A DNA stretch of 64,000 nucleotides. Source: Bordetella ansorpii (GTDB lineage Bacteria; Pseudomonadota; Gammaproteobacteria; Burkholderiales; Burkholderiaceae_B). Below the pieces are notes generated by a model, which searched no databases, was not told where the DNA came from, and saw nothing but the letters and a program-made list of their open reading frames with translations. This document shows positions 63,565 through 64,000 of this stretch, in pieces (positions within the stretch are counted from its first letter, which is position 1; each line of letters opens with the position of its first letter). The stretch spans positions 259,758 to 323,757 of the forward strand of contig NZ_FKBS01000029.1 of assembly GCF_900078315.1 (NCBI RefSeq), given 5' to 3'. The position numbers and the translations under genes are program-made.

Positions 63565-64000
63565 GCCCGCGCGCGCTTGCCCTGCATCCCGGCCGCTGGG
63601 GCTGGGCGCTGCTGGCCATCTACACCTTCCTGTTCTTCGTGTTCGTGTTCGCGCCGATCGCCGTCGTGGTGGCCGTCTCGTTCACCGCGGAACAAGGCGT
63701 GCAGTTCCCGTTCGACGGGTTTTCCTTCCAGTGGTACGAACGGCTGTGGCAGTACCGGCCGTTCGTCGACTCGCTGCTGACCAGCCTGTATCTGGCGCTG
63801 GCCTCGGCGCTGGCGGCCATCGTGGTTGCCATCCCGGCCGCGCTGTACCTGGGCCGCTCGCACGGCACGCTGGCCACCGCCATCGCCTCGTTCCTGCTGG
63901 CGCCCATCGCGATTCCCGCGCTGGTGATCGGCATGTCGCTGCTGTATTTCCTGTCGGCCATCGGTATCGGCGTGTCGTTCACCGCGCTGCTCATCACGCA
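63561..64000 (+). CDS. Polyamine-type ABC permease (PotC-like, second system), cut by window edge
   Basis: The first 146 codons of a permease: a short cytoplasmic start (MSPRALALHPGRWGW), the first helix LLAIYTFLFFVFVFAPIAVV, then FSFQWYERLWQYRPFVDSLL and further helices. The frame is open at position 64000. The gene overlaps the upstream permease by four bases. A receptor gene is expected beyond the window. Confidence 0.9.
   Translation, partial: MSPRALALHPGRWGWALLAIYTFLFFVFVFAPIAVVVAVSFTAEQGVQFPFDGFSFQWYERLWQYRPFVDSLLTSLYLALASALAAIVVAIPAALYLGRSHGTLATAIASFLLAPIAIPALVIGMSLLYFLSAIGIGVSFTALLIT

Overview
The window is GC-rich DNA (strong G/C preference at third codon positions) from a betaproteobacterial chromosome, most likely an Alcaligenaceae member such as Achromobacter or Bordetella. 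This rests on the gene content (a Bug/TctC solute receptor next to a CoA-transferase, several amino-acid ABC systems, a glnK-amtB pair, comM and ubiK) and on the style of the intergenic DNA. No rRNA, tRNA, CRISPR array, transposase or phage gene was recognised. The left edge cuts pheT and the right edge cuts an ABC permease.

Layout. 1-2.9 kb: rpmI-rplT-pheS-pheT on the minus strand with its own promoter, tandem repeats in the leader and a hairpin between rplT and pheS; infC is not where it usually lies. 2.9-10.2 kb: a DUF481 outer-membrane protein, an IclR regulator, and a minus-strand catabolic operon (cupin, Bug receptor, class III CoA-transferase, acyl-CoA dehydrogenase) divergent from a D-cysteine desulfhydrase-like PLP enzyme. 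10.2-16.3 kb: comM/yifB, a TetR/MFS pair, ubiK, a possible small transcript, then sigma54-type glnK-amtB. 16.3-21.8 kb: yjaB-like acetyltransferase with a TetR regulator, a divergent MFS transporter with paired operators, a TerC-CBS-CorC membrane protein, a small membrane ORF and a P-loop kinase. 21.9-27 kb: a complete branched-chain-amino-acid-type ABC operon.

27-40 kb: a cluster that appears devoted to proline-containing compounds. It holds PutA, two COG1228 amidohydrolases with prolidase-type metal sites, a CobW-family GTPase, and a polyamine-type ABC transporter whose receptor sits at the opposite end of the cluster. Two intergenic regions here carry four copies of a large palindromic element with a conserved core and outer arms that differ between copies but remain self-complementary. 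40-54.5 kb: pqiC-pqiB-pqiA downstream of clpA, then pbpC and an alpha-2-macroglobulin gene lying between clpA and clpS, then a cold-shock gene. 54.9-64 kb: a DUF192 protein, then a TetR-associated catabolic locus (FMN and FAD hydroxy-acid dehydrogenases, a DapA-family lyase, an ALDH7-type dehydrogenase), its TetR regulator and a second polyamine-type ABC transporter. A common operator-like sequence lies before both halves of that locus.

The strongest candidates for something undescribed are the compensatory-arm palindromic repeat family and the amidohydrolase/PutA/CobW/ABC cluster in which it sits. Function assignments come from motifs and family resemblance read by eye; no database search was run.
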